From: Sphingomonas naphthae
GTDB lineage: Bacteria; Pseudomonadota; Alphaproteobacteria; Sphingomonadales; Sphingomonadaceae
NCBI RefSeq assembly: GCF_028607085.1
Contig: NZ_CP117411.1
Location: 2,356,001-2,420,000, forward strand
Direction: 5' to 3'
Length of the DNA: 64,000 bases
The position numbers and the translations under genes were made by a program. The notes beneath the pieces are model-generated. The model was not told the origin of the DNA, made no database searches, and was given only the letters and a program-made list of their open reading frames with translations. Of this stretch, positions 1 through 8,086 are shown piece by piece; position 1 is the stretch's first letter, and the number at the start of each line of letters is the position of its first letter.

Positions 1-1453
1 GCGTGAACACCACCGCCACCACCCACGAGGCCAGCAGCGCGAAGCCCACCACCCAGAAGATGTTGCCCGCATATTCGCCGGCGCTCGATTTAGCGAAGCC
101 GACCGGCATCAGGCCGATGACGGTGACGAGCGTACCCGCCAGCATCGGCGCGGCCGTATGGCCCCACGCATAGGTCGCAGCGGAGATGCGGTCATAGCCC
201 TCCTCCATCTTCACCACGATCGTCTCGATGATGATGATCGCGTCATCCACCAGCAGGCCCAGCGAAAGGATCAGCGCGCCGAGCGTGATCCGATCGAAAT
301 CGCGGCCCGTCGCCAGCATGATGACGAACACGCTCGCCAGCGTCAGCGGCACGGCCATCGCAACGACGATGCCGGTGCGCCACCCCAGGCTGAGCAGACT
401 CACCGCAATCACCACGGCCAGCGCCACGAAGAATTTCAGCATGAATTCGTCATAGGCCTCGGCGATGTTCACCGCCTGATCGGTAATCTTCGTGAAGGAG
501 AGACCGAGCGGCATTTCGGCGGAGATGGCCGATGCCTCCTTCTCCAGATCCTTGCCAAGCTGGAGGCCATTATACCGCTCCTTCATCACCACGCCGAGGA
601 TCAGCGCGGGCTCACCGTCGTTGCGGATCAGGAAGGTGGCGGGGTCCTCATACCCTCGTTTCACGTCGGCGATGTCGGACAGCTTCAGCGTACGGCCGTT
701 GGCGACGATGGGCGTATCCTTGATCTTCTCCAGATCGTCGAGCGCGCCATCGAGGCGTACCTGCACCTGCGGGCCGTCCGTATCGATCGACCCGGCTGGC
801 GTCAGGACGTTGCGATCGTTGAGCGCGGCGAACACGTCGCGCGCCGACACGCCGAGATTGGCGAGGCGGGCATAGGAGAAATCCAGATAGATCCGCTCCG
901 GCCGCTCGCCGATGATATTGACCTTCTTGACGCCCGGCACATGCAGCAGGCGCTGACGCAACTGCTCGGCCTGGCGGACCAGCAGGCGCTGCGGCTCGCC
1001 CTTCGCCTTCAGCGCGTAGAGCGCGAAGGTGACGTCGCCATATTCGTCGTTGACGAAGGGCCCCTGCACGCCGCGCGGCAGCTTCGCCGCCTCGTCGCCC
1101 AGCTTCTTGCGGGCCTGGTAGAACTCCGCCGGCACTTCGGCGGGCGGGGTCGGATCTTTCAGCGTGACGGTGGTGAAGGCGAGACCGGGCCGCGTGAACG
1201 TCTCTGCCCGATCATACCATTTCAGCTCCTGCATCCGCTTTTCCAGCGGTTCGGCCACCTGATCCTGCATCTCCTGCGCGGTGGCGCCCGGCCAGGTGGT
1301 GACGAACGTCATCGCCTTGATCGTGAAGCTCGGATCCTCGGCCCGGCCGAGGCTCAGGAAAGCGAACAACCCCGCCGCCGAGACGGCGATGATGAGGAAC
1401 AGGGTGACGGCGCGCTCGCGCACCGCCAGCGCGGAGAGATTGAAGCCGCTCAT
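1..1453 (-). CDS. RND efflux permease, N-terminal part (cut by window edge)
   Basis: Inner-membrane proton-driven pump of the RND/AcrB superfamily, likely drug or metal export. Only the first 484 codons lie in the window. The start ATG (1453-1451) overlaps the adaptor stop as ATGA. The N-terminus has the usual first helix (VTLFLIIAVSAAGLFAF), followed by the periplasmic porter domain, then several helices including the stretch with LILSLGLLVDDAIIIIE, which carries the two adjacent aspartates of RND proton relay. The adaptor is upstream in the same operon and the outer membrane factor is divergent beyond tetR, so a full tripartite pump is encoded. The HAE-1-like versus metal subtype cannot be settled from this part. 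Confidence 0.93.
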   Translation of the reverse strand, partial: MSGFNLSALAVRERAVTLFLIIAVSAAGLFAFLSLGRAEDPSFTIKAMTFVTTWPGATAQEMQDQVAEPLEKRMQELKWYDRAETFTRPGLAFTTVTLKDPTPPAEVPAEFYQARKKLGDEAAKLPRGVQGPFVNDEYGDVTFALYALKAKGEPQRLLVRQAEQLRQRLLHVPGVKKVNIIGERPERIYLDFSYARLANLGVSARDVFAALNDRNVLTPAGSIDTDGPQVQVRLDGALDDLEKIKDTPIVANGRTLKLSDIADVKRGYEDPATFLIRNDGEPALILGVVMKERYNGLQLGKDLEKEASAISAEMPLGLSFTKITDQAVNIAEAYDEFMLKFFVALAVVIAVSLLSLGWRTGIVVAMAVPLTLASVFVIMLATGRDFDRITLGALILSLGLLVDDAIIIIETIVVKMEEGYDRISAATYAWGHTAAPMLAGTLVTVIGLMPVGFAKSSAGEYAGNIFWVVGFALLASWVVAVVFT

Positions 1454-2541
1454 CGCGACGCGACCTGATCGGCGACACGCACCGCCTCGCCCGGATGGAG
1501 CAGATGTGCGCCCAAGGCCACGAAGCGCTCGCCGGGGCGCAGGCCGCCGGTGACGGTCGCGGCTTCCTCACCGATTCGGGCCACCCGCACGGGGCGCCAG
1601 TCGACCTTAGCGGGCTTGCCCGATACCACCCACACGCCCGGCCCCTTGCCGGTATCCAAGAGCGCCGAAAGCGGCACCTCCAGCGCCGTGCCCGCGTTGG
1701 CGGACGGCAGGCTTATGGTGACGGTGGCGCCCAGCGGTGCGCCGGCCGCAGCCCCCTCCAGCACGTAGCGCGCTTCATAGGTGCGGGTCAGCGGATCGGC
1801 GGCGTTCGAAAGCTGACGCAGCCGCGCCGTGCCCGGGTGTGGCGCGTTGAAGACGGCCGCGGCGGCCGTCGATCCGATCGCGGGGCGGATCGTCTCGGGC
1901 AGGCCGATCGTCGCCTCTCGTGGGCCGGAGCGGGCGAGGCGGACCACGGTCTGCCCAGCCGTCACCACCTGCCCCGGCTCGGCCAGGGTCTCGACGACGA
2001 CGCCGTCCGCATCGGCCAGCAGTACCGCATAGCCCGCCTCGTTGCGTGCCACCCCGGCCTGCGCCACCGCGGCGTCGAGCTGCGCCTTCGCCGCATCGGC
2101 GGTGGCCTTCGCCTGATCGTAGGCCGACGCGGAAACGGCACCGGCGGAGACGAGGTCGCGATACCTCTTCTCGTCGGCGGCCGCCTGCAGGAAGCGGGCG
2201 CGTGCCGCCTCGACCACCCCGGACTGCGCGACGGTGGCGAGCGCCAGATCGGTGCGGTCGATCCGCATCAACGGCTGGCCGCGCCGCACGCTCTGCCCCG
2301 CATCCACCAGCCGCTCGATCACCTTGCCCGACACACGGAAGCCGATGTTGCTTTGCACGCGCGCCGAGACGACGCCGGTATAATCCTGAGTCCGGTTCGC
2401 CGCGCCGCCCGCCGTCCCCACGCGGACGAGTGGCGCGCCGACGCGCGGATCGGCGGGCGCCTCGCCGCAGGCGACCAGCGCCAGGGCGAGCGGCGACGCC
2501 GCCAGAAGCCGGACAGGAACGGTATCGAAGAAGGTGGCCAT
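1450..2541 (-). CDS. RND efflux periplasmic adaptor (HlyD/MFP family) lipoprotein
   Basis: Membrane fusion protein that bridges the RND permease and the outer membrane channel. It has 363 residues. A signal peptide ends in a lipobox (ALVACGE), so it is probably a lipid-anchored lipoprotein. A lipoyl-like half-motif (SGKVIERLVDAGQSVRRGQPL) is followed by an alanine-rich coiled-coil hairpin (about residues 100-165) and the second half (DGVVVETLAEPGQVV), then beta-barrel and membrane-proximal domains. An AAGGGA ribosome-binding site lies about 9 nt before the ATG. It is first in the minus-strand operon and overlaps the permease by 4 nt. The TetR-type operator lies about 42 nt upstream. Confidence 0.93.
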   Translation of the reverse strand: MATFFDTVPVRLLAASPLALALVACGEAPADPRVGAPLVRVGTAGGAANRTQDYTGVVSARVQSNIGFRVSGKVIERLVDAGQSVRRGQPLMRIDRTDLALATVAQSGVVEAARARFLQAAADEKRYRDLVSAGAVSASAYDQAKATADAAKAQLDAAVAQAGVARNEAGYAVLLADADGVVVETLAEPGQVVTAGQTVVRLARSGPREATIGLPETIRPAIGSTAAAAVFNAPHPGTARLRQLSNAADPLTRTYEARYVLEGAAAGAPLGATVTISLPSANAGTALEVPLSALLDTGKGPGVWVVSGKPAKVDWRPVRVARIGEEAATVTGGLRPGERFVALGAHLLHPGEAVRVADQVASR

Positions 2542-2582
2542 GAGTCGCGTCCCTTCGCTGGGTCGCGCTCAAATGACGACGA

Positions 2583-2606
2583 GTGACTATTATGTCAATT
2601 AGTCAC
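2583..2606. promoter_or_regulatory. Candidate TetR operator upstream of the RND operon
   Basis: A 24-bp site with arms GTGAC and GTCAC separated by 14 bp. The same arms and spacing recur at 3277-3300, and 16 of 24 positions are identical between the two copies. It sits between the stop of tetR and the start of the adaptor gene, where a repressor site for the pump operon would be expected. That the TetR protein binds here is inference from position and duplication. Confidence 0.7.
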
Positions 2607-2616
2607 ACGTCGTTTT

Positions 2617-3237
2617 TTAGGGTGCCAGGCTCCGCAGGACGAGGCTCACGACCTCGTTCGCGCCGTCCGGCACGGCATCCAGATTGTACTGGAGCATCAT
2701 CGGGTTCATGAACGGCTGGAAAGCCATCATGATCGCGCGTGCCGCTTCGTCGATCGGCGTCTTTCGCTCGAACTCGCCGGCCTCGCGACCCTCGCGGATG
2801 ATGGCGGTCAGCATCGCCTCGACGCGGGCCACATAGGCCTCGGACGAAGGCCAGCGCTCCGCGCAGGAATAGGCCGCGATGTCGTAGAGCTTGCGATCGC
2901 TGAAGAACAATTCCACGCTGAGAGCGGATATCGTGTTGAACAGCCGCCGGATTTTGTCCGTAGCCGACTTGCCGCCGGCGACCGCCTCATCGACCGTCTC
3001 CATGATCGAGCCCAGGCAGCGCGCACAGATCGCCTCGCCGATCGCCTGCTTCGAATCGAAGAATTTGTAGATATAGGCCTTGGAGAAACCGATCGCCTTG
3101 GCGAGATCCGCCACGGTCGTCTTGCCATAGCCATAATGGCTGAAATGTTCATCCGCCGCCTCGACAATCTGGCTGCGTATGTCGTGATCGACGGGGCCGC
3201 GCTGTCCGGCGGCGGCACTGGCTTTCAGAACGCTCAT
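2617..3237 (-). CDS. TetR/AcrR family repressor of the efflux system
   Basis: A 206-residue regulator. An N-terminal TetR helix-turn-helix (IVEAADEHFSHYGYGKTTV, then AIGFSKAYIYKFFDSK) is followed by an all-helical ligand-binding domain. I take the ATG at 3237 because GGGAAGG lies just before it; an in-frame start four codons earlier is less well placed. It lies between the adaptor/permease operon (downstream, same strand) and the divergent outer membrane factor gene. Paired palindromes flank it on both sides, which suggests that it controls both pump transcripts and itself. The effector is unknown. Confidence 0.92.
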   Translation of the reverse strand: MSVLKASAAAGQRGPVDHDIRSQIVEAADEHFSHYGYGKTTVADLAKAIGFSKAYIYKFFDSKQAIGEAICARCLGSIMETVDEAVAGGKSATDKIRRLFNTISALSVELFFSDRKLYDIAAYSCAERWPSSEAYVARVEAMLTAIIREGREAGEFERKTPIDEAARAIMMAFQPFMNPMMLQYNLDAVPDGANEVVSLVLRSLAP

Positions 3238-3276
3238 GCCTTCCCACATAACGATCGCGTATCAGATTGACAACGA

Positions 3277-3300
3277 GTGACCATAACGTATATCGGTCAC
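3277..3300. promoter_or_regulatory. Candidate TetR operator between tetR and the outer membrane factor gene
   Basis: Second copy of the GTGAC-N14-GTCAC site, 39 bp from the tetR start and 33 bp from the start of the outer membrane factor gene. A repressor bound here could block both divergent promoters. It matches the site at 2583-2606 in arms, length and much of the AT-rich centre. Confidence 0.72.
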
Positions 3301-3332
3301 TGGTCATCTTCTCGTCCGACTGCGAGGTTCCC

Positions 3333-4769
3333 ATGCGCCTTTCCGGATCCCTGCCGCTGCTCCTCGCGTCGGCCATGCTCGCCGGCTGTGCGGTCGGCCC
3401 GGATTATCACCGGCCCGTACTGGCGGCGCCTCCGACTTTTCTGGGCACGGCGGCCATCGAAGCGCGGACGCCCTTGCCGGCCGGCACCATGCCGGAAAAG
3501 ACCGCATGGTGGGGGATGTTCGGCGATCCCATGATGACGGATCTCGTCGCCAAGGCGCTCGATCAGAATCTGGACATCGCGCAGGCCGTCTCCCGCGTGA
3601 CGCAGGCGCGCGCCGGCCTGCGCGCCGCCGACGCGGCGCTGCTTCCCTCCGGCACGGTCGCCGGCTCGGCGGCGGCGCTGCGGCTTTCCGGCGAGACGTT
3701 GCAGGGCCGTCAGCTCACGGCCTTCGGGGCGAACCGCAACCAGGAGGCGTATGAGGCCAATCTTGGCGCGAGCTGGGAGATAGACCTCTTCGGCGGTCTG
3801 CGGCGGGACCGGGAGGCGGCTGCGGCCGACTATCAGGCCTCGCAGGCGGGCGTCGCCGCCGCGCGCCTGTCGGTCGCCGCACAGGTCGCCGATACCTACA
3901 TCATGATCCGAGGCCTGCAGGCGCGGCTGTCGGTCGCGAACGAGCAGGTCGCGACGCAGCGGCGTCTGGTCGACACGATCGGCCTCCAATATCGAAAGGG
4001 CGTCGCGGCCGAACTTCAGCTGCGGCAGGCCGAAGGGGTGCTCGCGCAGGTGCAGGGCGGCGTGCCCGTCCTCACCATCGCGCTCGACAGCGCGCTCAAT
4101 GCGCTGGACGTCCTGATGGGGGCACAGCCGGGCACCTATCGCGCGCAGCTGTCTCGGCACGCTGTCATTCCCGCCGCACCCGCCATCGCCGACATTGGCA
4201 GCCCGGCCGATCTCCTGCGCCGTCGCCCGGACCTTATCGTCGCCGAGCGCCGGCTGGCCGCGTCCAACGCCCGCATCGGATCGGCCATCTCCGAATATTT
4301 CCCGAAACTATCGCTGACCGGCCTGATCGGCACGGCCGCGACCGGCCCGGCCGCCTTGTTCACCGGCGGCGCGACGCAGGCCCAGGGCGTGGCCGGCCTG
4401 CGCTGGCGACTGTTCGATTTCGGCCGCGTCGATGCGGAGATCAAGGTCGCACGCGGACGGAACGCCGAGGCACTGGCCGCCTATCGCCTGTCCGTGCTGC
4501 GTGCATCCGAGGACGTGGAGAACAGCTTCTCTGCGCTGGTAAACCGGGAGGATCAGCAGCGCACCCTGGCCGGCGGCGAAGTCGCGCTGGCCCGTGCCCA
4601 ACAATCGTCGATGGCGGCTTACAAGGGCGGCGTCGTCAGCCTGATCGAAGTGCTGGACGCAGATACGCGCCTGCTCGCCACGCGCGACGCGCTGGCCCAG
4701 GCCCGAACCGAGTCCGCTCGTGCAGCGGTGGCATCATTCCGATCGCTGGGCGGTGCGTGGTCGGGCTGA
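3333..4769 (+). CDS. NodT-type outer membrane efflux lipoprotein (OMF)
   Basis: TolC-like outer membrane channel, 478 residues, completing the tripartite pump. I chose the ATG at 3333 because it follows GAGG and begins a signal peptide with lipobox LAGC, followed by the family-typical AVGPDYHRP. An in-frame start 22 codons upstream would lie inside the operator. Two repeated OEP domains follow, with alanine- and glutamine-rich long helices; LRRRPDLIVAERRLAASNARIG is the usual motif at the start of the second repeat. It is transcribed away from tetR and the adaptor/permease operon. Confidence 0.93.
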   Translation: MRLSGSLPLLLASAMLAGCAVGPDYHRPVLAAPPTFLGTAAIEARTPLPAGTMPEKTAWWGMFGDPMMTDLVAKALDQNLDIAQAVSRVTQARAGLRAADAALLPSGTVAGSAAALRLSGETLQGRQLTAFGANRNQEAYEANLGASWEIDLFGGLRRDREAAAADYQASQAGVAAARLSVAAQVADTYIMIRGLQARLSVANEQVATQRRLVDTIGLQYRKGVAAELQLRQAEGVLAQVQGGVPVLTIALDSALNALDVLMGAQPGTYRAQLSRHAVIPAAPAIADIGSPADLLRRRPDLIVAERRLAASNARIGSAISEYFPKLSLTGLIGTAATGPAALFTGGATQAQGVAGLRWRLFDFGRVDAEIKVARGRNAEALAAYRLSVLRASEDVENSFSALVNREDQQRTLAGGEVALARAQQSSMAAYKGGVVSLIEVLDADTRLLATRDALAQARTESARAAVASFRSLGGAWSG

Positions 4770-4951
4770 TCGGGCTTGTCGGAGCAACGTGGCGATGTAT
4801 CGGTCGGGCTGCCGGAACGGCGCCATGAGCCGGAAGTCCGCCAGTTCGTACCGACGCTGGCTCATTCACCGCTCCCTTCATGGAGCTTGAATCATCAACC
4901 CAGCCCAGCCGCCACCCCCGTAAGTGCGACGGCACCTTCAAGGCAGCTATC

Positions 4952-4967
4952 TTTTGCTCGCAAAAGC
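4952..4967. promoter_or_regulatory. Near-palindrome upstream of the RsbQ-like gene
   Basis: CTTTTGC-TC-GCAAAAG is a 7-bp perfect inverted repeat in an otherwise unremarkable 250-bp gap (4770-5019). It lies about 50 bp before the GTG start of the hydrolase gene, a plausible place for an operator. Nothing else identifies a regulator. Confidence 0.3.
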
Positions 4968-5019
4968 GCGTTAGATTTTCGCCAGTTACGTTGCCAGTCG
5001 GCAGCGCGGGGGATTTGGC

Positions 5020-5808
5020 GTGTCGGCGGTGCAGCGAAACAACGTGAAGATCGCGGGGCACGGCGATCGAGCTATGATGTTCGCGCATGGTTTCGGCTGC
5101 GACCAGAACATGTGGCGGTTCGTGCAGCCCGCGTTCGACGCGGAATTCCGCACCGTGCTGTTCGATCATGTCGGGGCGGGCGGCTCCGATCTGTCGGCCT
5201 TCGACGCCGACAGATATGCGAGCCTGCAAGGTTACGCCGACGACATCGTCGATATCGGGCGCGACCTGGGGCTGGAGAATGCGGTGTTCGTCGGTCACTC
5301 GGTCAGCGCGATGATCGGTGTACTCGCGTCGCTGGCTGCCCCGCGTCTGTTTTCCGAGCTCGTCCTGGTCTGCCCTTCGCCCCGCTATATCGACGACGAC
5401 GGGTATCGCGGTGGTTTTGCCTCGACCGATATCGATGACCTCCTCGAATCTCTCGCCGACAATCATCTCGGTTGGTCAGCGACGATGGCACCGGTGATCA
5501 TGGGCAACCCGGATCGTCCGGACTTGGGCGAGGAACTGGCGAACAGTTTCTGCCGGACTGATCCTGCGATCGCAAAGCACTTCGCGAGGGTCACCTTCAC
5601 GTCGGATAATCGTGCCGATCTGCCAAGGGTGTCGGCGCGCACCTTGATCCTGCAATGCCGGGACGATTCGATCGCACCGAAGGAGGTCGGCGAATATGTT
5701 CACGATCACATAACTGGCAGTAAACTGGTCATGCTCGACGCCACGGGCCATTGTCCCAACCTGAGCGCGCCGCAGGATGTCATCACCGCGATCCGCGCCT
5801 TTGTCTGA
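5020..5808 (+). CDS. RsbQ-like alpha/beta hydrolase
   Basis: A 262-residue cytoplasmic alpha/beta hydrolase resembling Bacillus RsbQ along its whole length (NNVKIAGHGD, FAHGFGCDQNMW, RYASLQGYADDIVDI, GHSVSAMIG, FCRTDPAIAKHFA). The likely triad is Ser94 (GHSVS), Asp215 or Asp216, and His244 (GHCPN). The start is GTG with GGGGGA upstream. In Bacillus, RsbQ works with the PAS phosphatase RsbP in energy-stress signalling; plant KAI2/D14 receptors share the fold. Here the gene overlaps a PAS histidine kinase, so a role in making or sensing a small ligand for that kinase is likely. The ligand is unknown. Confidence 0.88.
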   Translation: MSAVQRNNVKIAGHGDRAMMFAHGFGCDQNMWRFVQPAFDAEFRTVLFDHVGAGGSDLSAFDADRYASLQGYADDIVDIGRDLGLENAVFVGHSVSAMIGVLASLAAPRLFSELVLVCPSPRYIDDDGYRGGFASTDIDDLLESLADNHLGWSATMAPVIMGNPDRPDLGEELANSFCRTDPAIAKHFARVTFTSDNRADLPRVSARTLILQCRDDSIAPKEVGEYVHDHITGSKLVMLDATGHCPNLSAPQDVITAIRAFV

Positions 5809-6943
5809 TCACGCGCCTGCTCCGGTGGCGCCGCTGGAGGATTTCGAAGACCTCTTCGATACCGCGCCATGCGGTTATCTGTCGCTGTCGGCAGACGGCG
5901 TGATCGGCCACGCGAACCAGCGGATCGCGGACTGGATCGGCTCCACGCGCGCCGACCTGGTCGGGTGCCGGCTGCAGGAGATCATGAGCGTACCGTCGCG
6001 CATCTTTTTCGAGACCAACGTGGCGCCGCTGCTTCGCTTGCAGGGCTTCGTCGACGAGGTGGCGATGGATTTGATCGGGCGCGCCCGGACGAAAGTCCCG
6101 TGCCTCGTCAATGCGGCGGAGCGGCGTGATGCCGCGGGCGGTCTGCTGTTCACGCGGCTCACCGTGTTCCGCGCGACCGAACGCCGCCGATACGAACGCG
6201 CGCTGGTGGATGCCGCCGATGCGACTGAACGGGCCGCCGCGGCCGAGCGCGAGACATCCGAACTGCGGGAGCAGTTCATCGCCGTGCTCGGGCACGATTT
6301 ACGCAATCCGCTGGCATCGATCAGCAGCGGCGTCCGGCTGCTGACGGAGCGGGAAACGGTGACGCCCCGGGGCCGGCAAATCCTTACCCTGATGCAGGGA
6401 AGCGTGATCCGCGCGTCGGACCTGATCGACAATGTGCTCGATTTCGCGCGCGGGCGGCTCGGTGGCGGGATCATCCTGGCCCGCGACGCCCAGTTCGCGC
6501 TGACGCCGGTCCTTGAACAAGTCGTCGCCGAGCTGGCCTCGGTCAATCCGGACAGGATGATCGACGCGCGCTTCGCGGTCGACGAGCCGGTAGGCTGCGA
6601 TCGGGTGCGGCTCGGGCAATTGCTGTCCAATCTACTGGGAAACGCGATCGCTCATGGAGCGAAGGGAGAGCCGATCATCGTCCGCGCGCAGACCCGCGAC
6701 GGTGTTCTCGAAATCGCCGTGGCCAATGGCGGCAAGCCTATCGCCGAAGCGACGATGAAGCGGCTCTTTCAGCCGTTCTTTCGCGGTGACGGCCGCTCGC
6801 ACAAGGTCGGACTCGGACTTGGTCTGCACATCGCGTCCGAGATCGCGAAGGCGCATGGCGGTTCGTTGAACGTCAACTCAGACGTCGATGAAACCAGATT
6901 CACCTTCACGATGCCGCTGATCGAATCGACGTGTCGATCCTAG
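5777..6943 (+). CDS. PAS-domain sensor histidine kinase
   Basis: A soluble-looking kinase of 388 residues with no membrane segment. Order: short lead, PAS domain (about 20-140; LFDTAPCGYLSLSADG), coiled coil (about 140-165), HisKA with phospho-acceptor His173 in GHDLRNPLAS, and HATPase with LLSNLLGNAIAHG and GLGLGLHIASEIAKAHGG. The ATG start lies 32 nt inside the hydrolase gene; a TTG at 5801 is an alternative that would reduce the overlap. Tight overlap with the RsbQ-like gene implies translational coupling and joint function. The convergent receiver gene is the obvious candidate partner. Confidence 0.9.
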   Translation: MSSPRSAPLSDHAPAPVAPLEDFEDLFDTAPCGYLSLSADGVIGHANQRIADWIGSTRADLVGCRLQEIMSVPSRIFFETNVAPLLRLQGFVDEVAMDLIGRARTKVPCLVNAAERRDAAGGLLFTRLTVFRATERRRYERALVDAADATERAAAAERETSELREQFIAVLGHDLRNPLASISSGVRLLTERETVTPRGRQILTLMQGSVIRASDLIDNVLDFARGRLGGGIILARDAQFALTPVLEQVVAELASVNPDRMIDARFAVDEPVGCDRVRLGQLLSNLLGNAIAHGAKGEPIIVRAQTRDGVLEIAVANGGKPIAEATMKRLFQPFFRGDGRSHKVGLGLGLHIASEIAKAHGGSLNVNSDVDETRFTFTMPLIESTCRS

Positions 6944-7290
6944 GCGGCCCGCATTCGCCGGAAAGCGGCACCGATCGCCGGCCGATCGAGCGGCTTGCGA
7001 AATACCTTTCCCGGCGGGGCGCATGGCGAGCAAGCTTCTGGAGTTGCCGTGACGAAGATGACCGGGATCGCACCGAGTTCGCTGCGGATTGCCTCGACCG
7101 CGAGTGGCCCGGTCCCTTCCGTCAACGCGACATCCGACAGGATGAAGTCGGGGCGATTGATGCGGGACTCCTCGATCGCGCCTTGCTGGCTATCCGCGAA
7201 ACTGAAGCTCTGAGCGCCGTTCCGTTGGAGAAGATCTTCTAGGTCGAGTGCGATGAGCGCCTCGTCTTCGATAATCAGAACATGGCACAC
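6940..7290 (-). CDS. Single-domain response regulator (receiver only)
   Basis: A 116-residue receiver with no output domain. Acidic pocket residues are in LIIEDEALI, the phospho-acceptor Asp is in ILSDVAL, the conserved Thr is in FVTAT and the conserved Lys is in FRKPLD. I chose the GTG at 7290 because GGGAGA precedes it at good spacing; an upstream in-frame start at 7314 is possible. Its stop overlaps that of the convergent kinase gene by 4 nt. It probably passes phosphate or acts by protein contact; the target is unknown. Confidence 0.85.
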   Translation of the reverse strand: MCHVLIIEDEALIALDLEDLLQRNGAQSFSFADSQQGAIEESRINRPDFILSDVALTEGTGPLAVEAIRSELGAIPVIFVTATPEACSPCAPPGKVFRKPLDRPAIGAAFRRMRAA

Positions 7291-7599
7291 ATTGTCTCTC
7301 CCAAGCCGTCGCACTCAACGCCTCAAATTAAGAGTTGGGCGCATCGAGCATGTCGTCCGCCTTGCGTTGGCGAGATGGTCGCATCTTGGCCGACGGACGG
7401 GCGATCGTATCGCCTTGACCCCCAGAACGACGTTCACGGTGGCTTGAGTCGACTGCAAACTCGGCGGCTTGTTCAGCTACTGATGAGGCCAGCGAATGAG
7501 CGATCGAGTGAGGCTTGTGAAAAAAAGTCCTGTCGGCCCCGCTCAGGATGACTCTGTCAGAGCAATTGCACCGGACGTCAGGAACCAGCCAATAGCACG

Positions 7600-7920
7600 G
7601 CGGGATGCCTCACCGGAGGCCATCACTACCGACGGTTTGCGCTCCTATCGCGCGGCGATGAACGACTTGGGCAATGCCGAGAAGCAGGAGATCGGCCACT
7701 GGGCGAACAACCGCGCAGAGAACAGCCACCAGCCCTTCCGACGACGAGAGCGGGCAATGCTGAGATTCCGGCGAATGAAGACGCTCCAGAAGTTCGCCTG
7801 GTCCACGCCAACGTCCACAACCACTTCAACCTCGAACGCCATCTTGTCGATTGTCAGACCTAGCGCCGAACAGAATATCGCTCCTCACAAGGCTGTGATG
7901 GCCTTGGCTGAGAATGGTGA
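7600..7920 (+). pseudogene. IS6-family transposase remnant, frameshifted
   Basis: C-terminal fragment of an IS6/IS26-type DDE transposase. PEAITTDGLRSYRAAM covers the second catalytic Asp, and HWANNRAENSHQPFRRRER the third acidic residue with its conserved surroundings. The reading frame breaks near 7800: the expected continuation (VHANVHNHFNLERHLV) is in the next frame, as if one base had been lost, and it then meets a TAG where the family has an aromatic residue. The 5' half and both terminal inverted repeats are missing, so this is a dead relic. The flanks (7315-7600 and 7920-8086) hold no gene I can support. Confidence 0.8.
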
Positions 7921-8086
7921 CAACGTGCCCGCCACTTTGCTCGATTGACACTCGGGGGCGGGGAAACCCGTCCCTTCGAATACCTCGGGCGCTCAAAACT
8001 CGAGGACGAGCGCCCAATTTTCGATTGCCAACCCTGAAAAGGCCTCCCAGCGAAGGCCGCGCCTGCGCCGCCACCCGTCGGGACTT

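Noticed and set aside
158-1468. Long plus-strand open frame opposite the RND permease
   Set aside because: Low-complexity, Arg/His-rich product; the other strand encodes a continuous RND permease.
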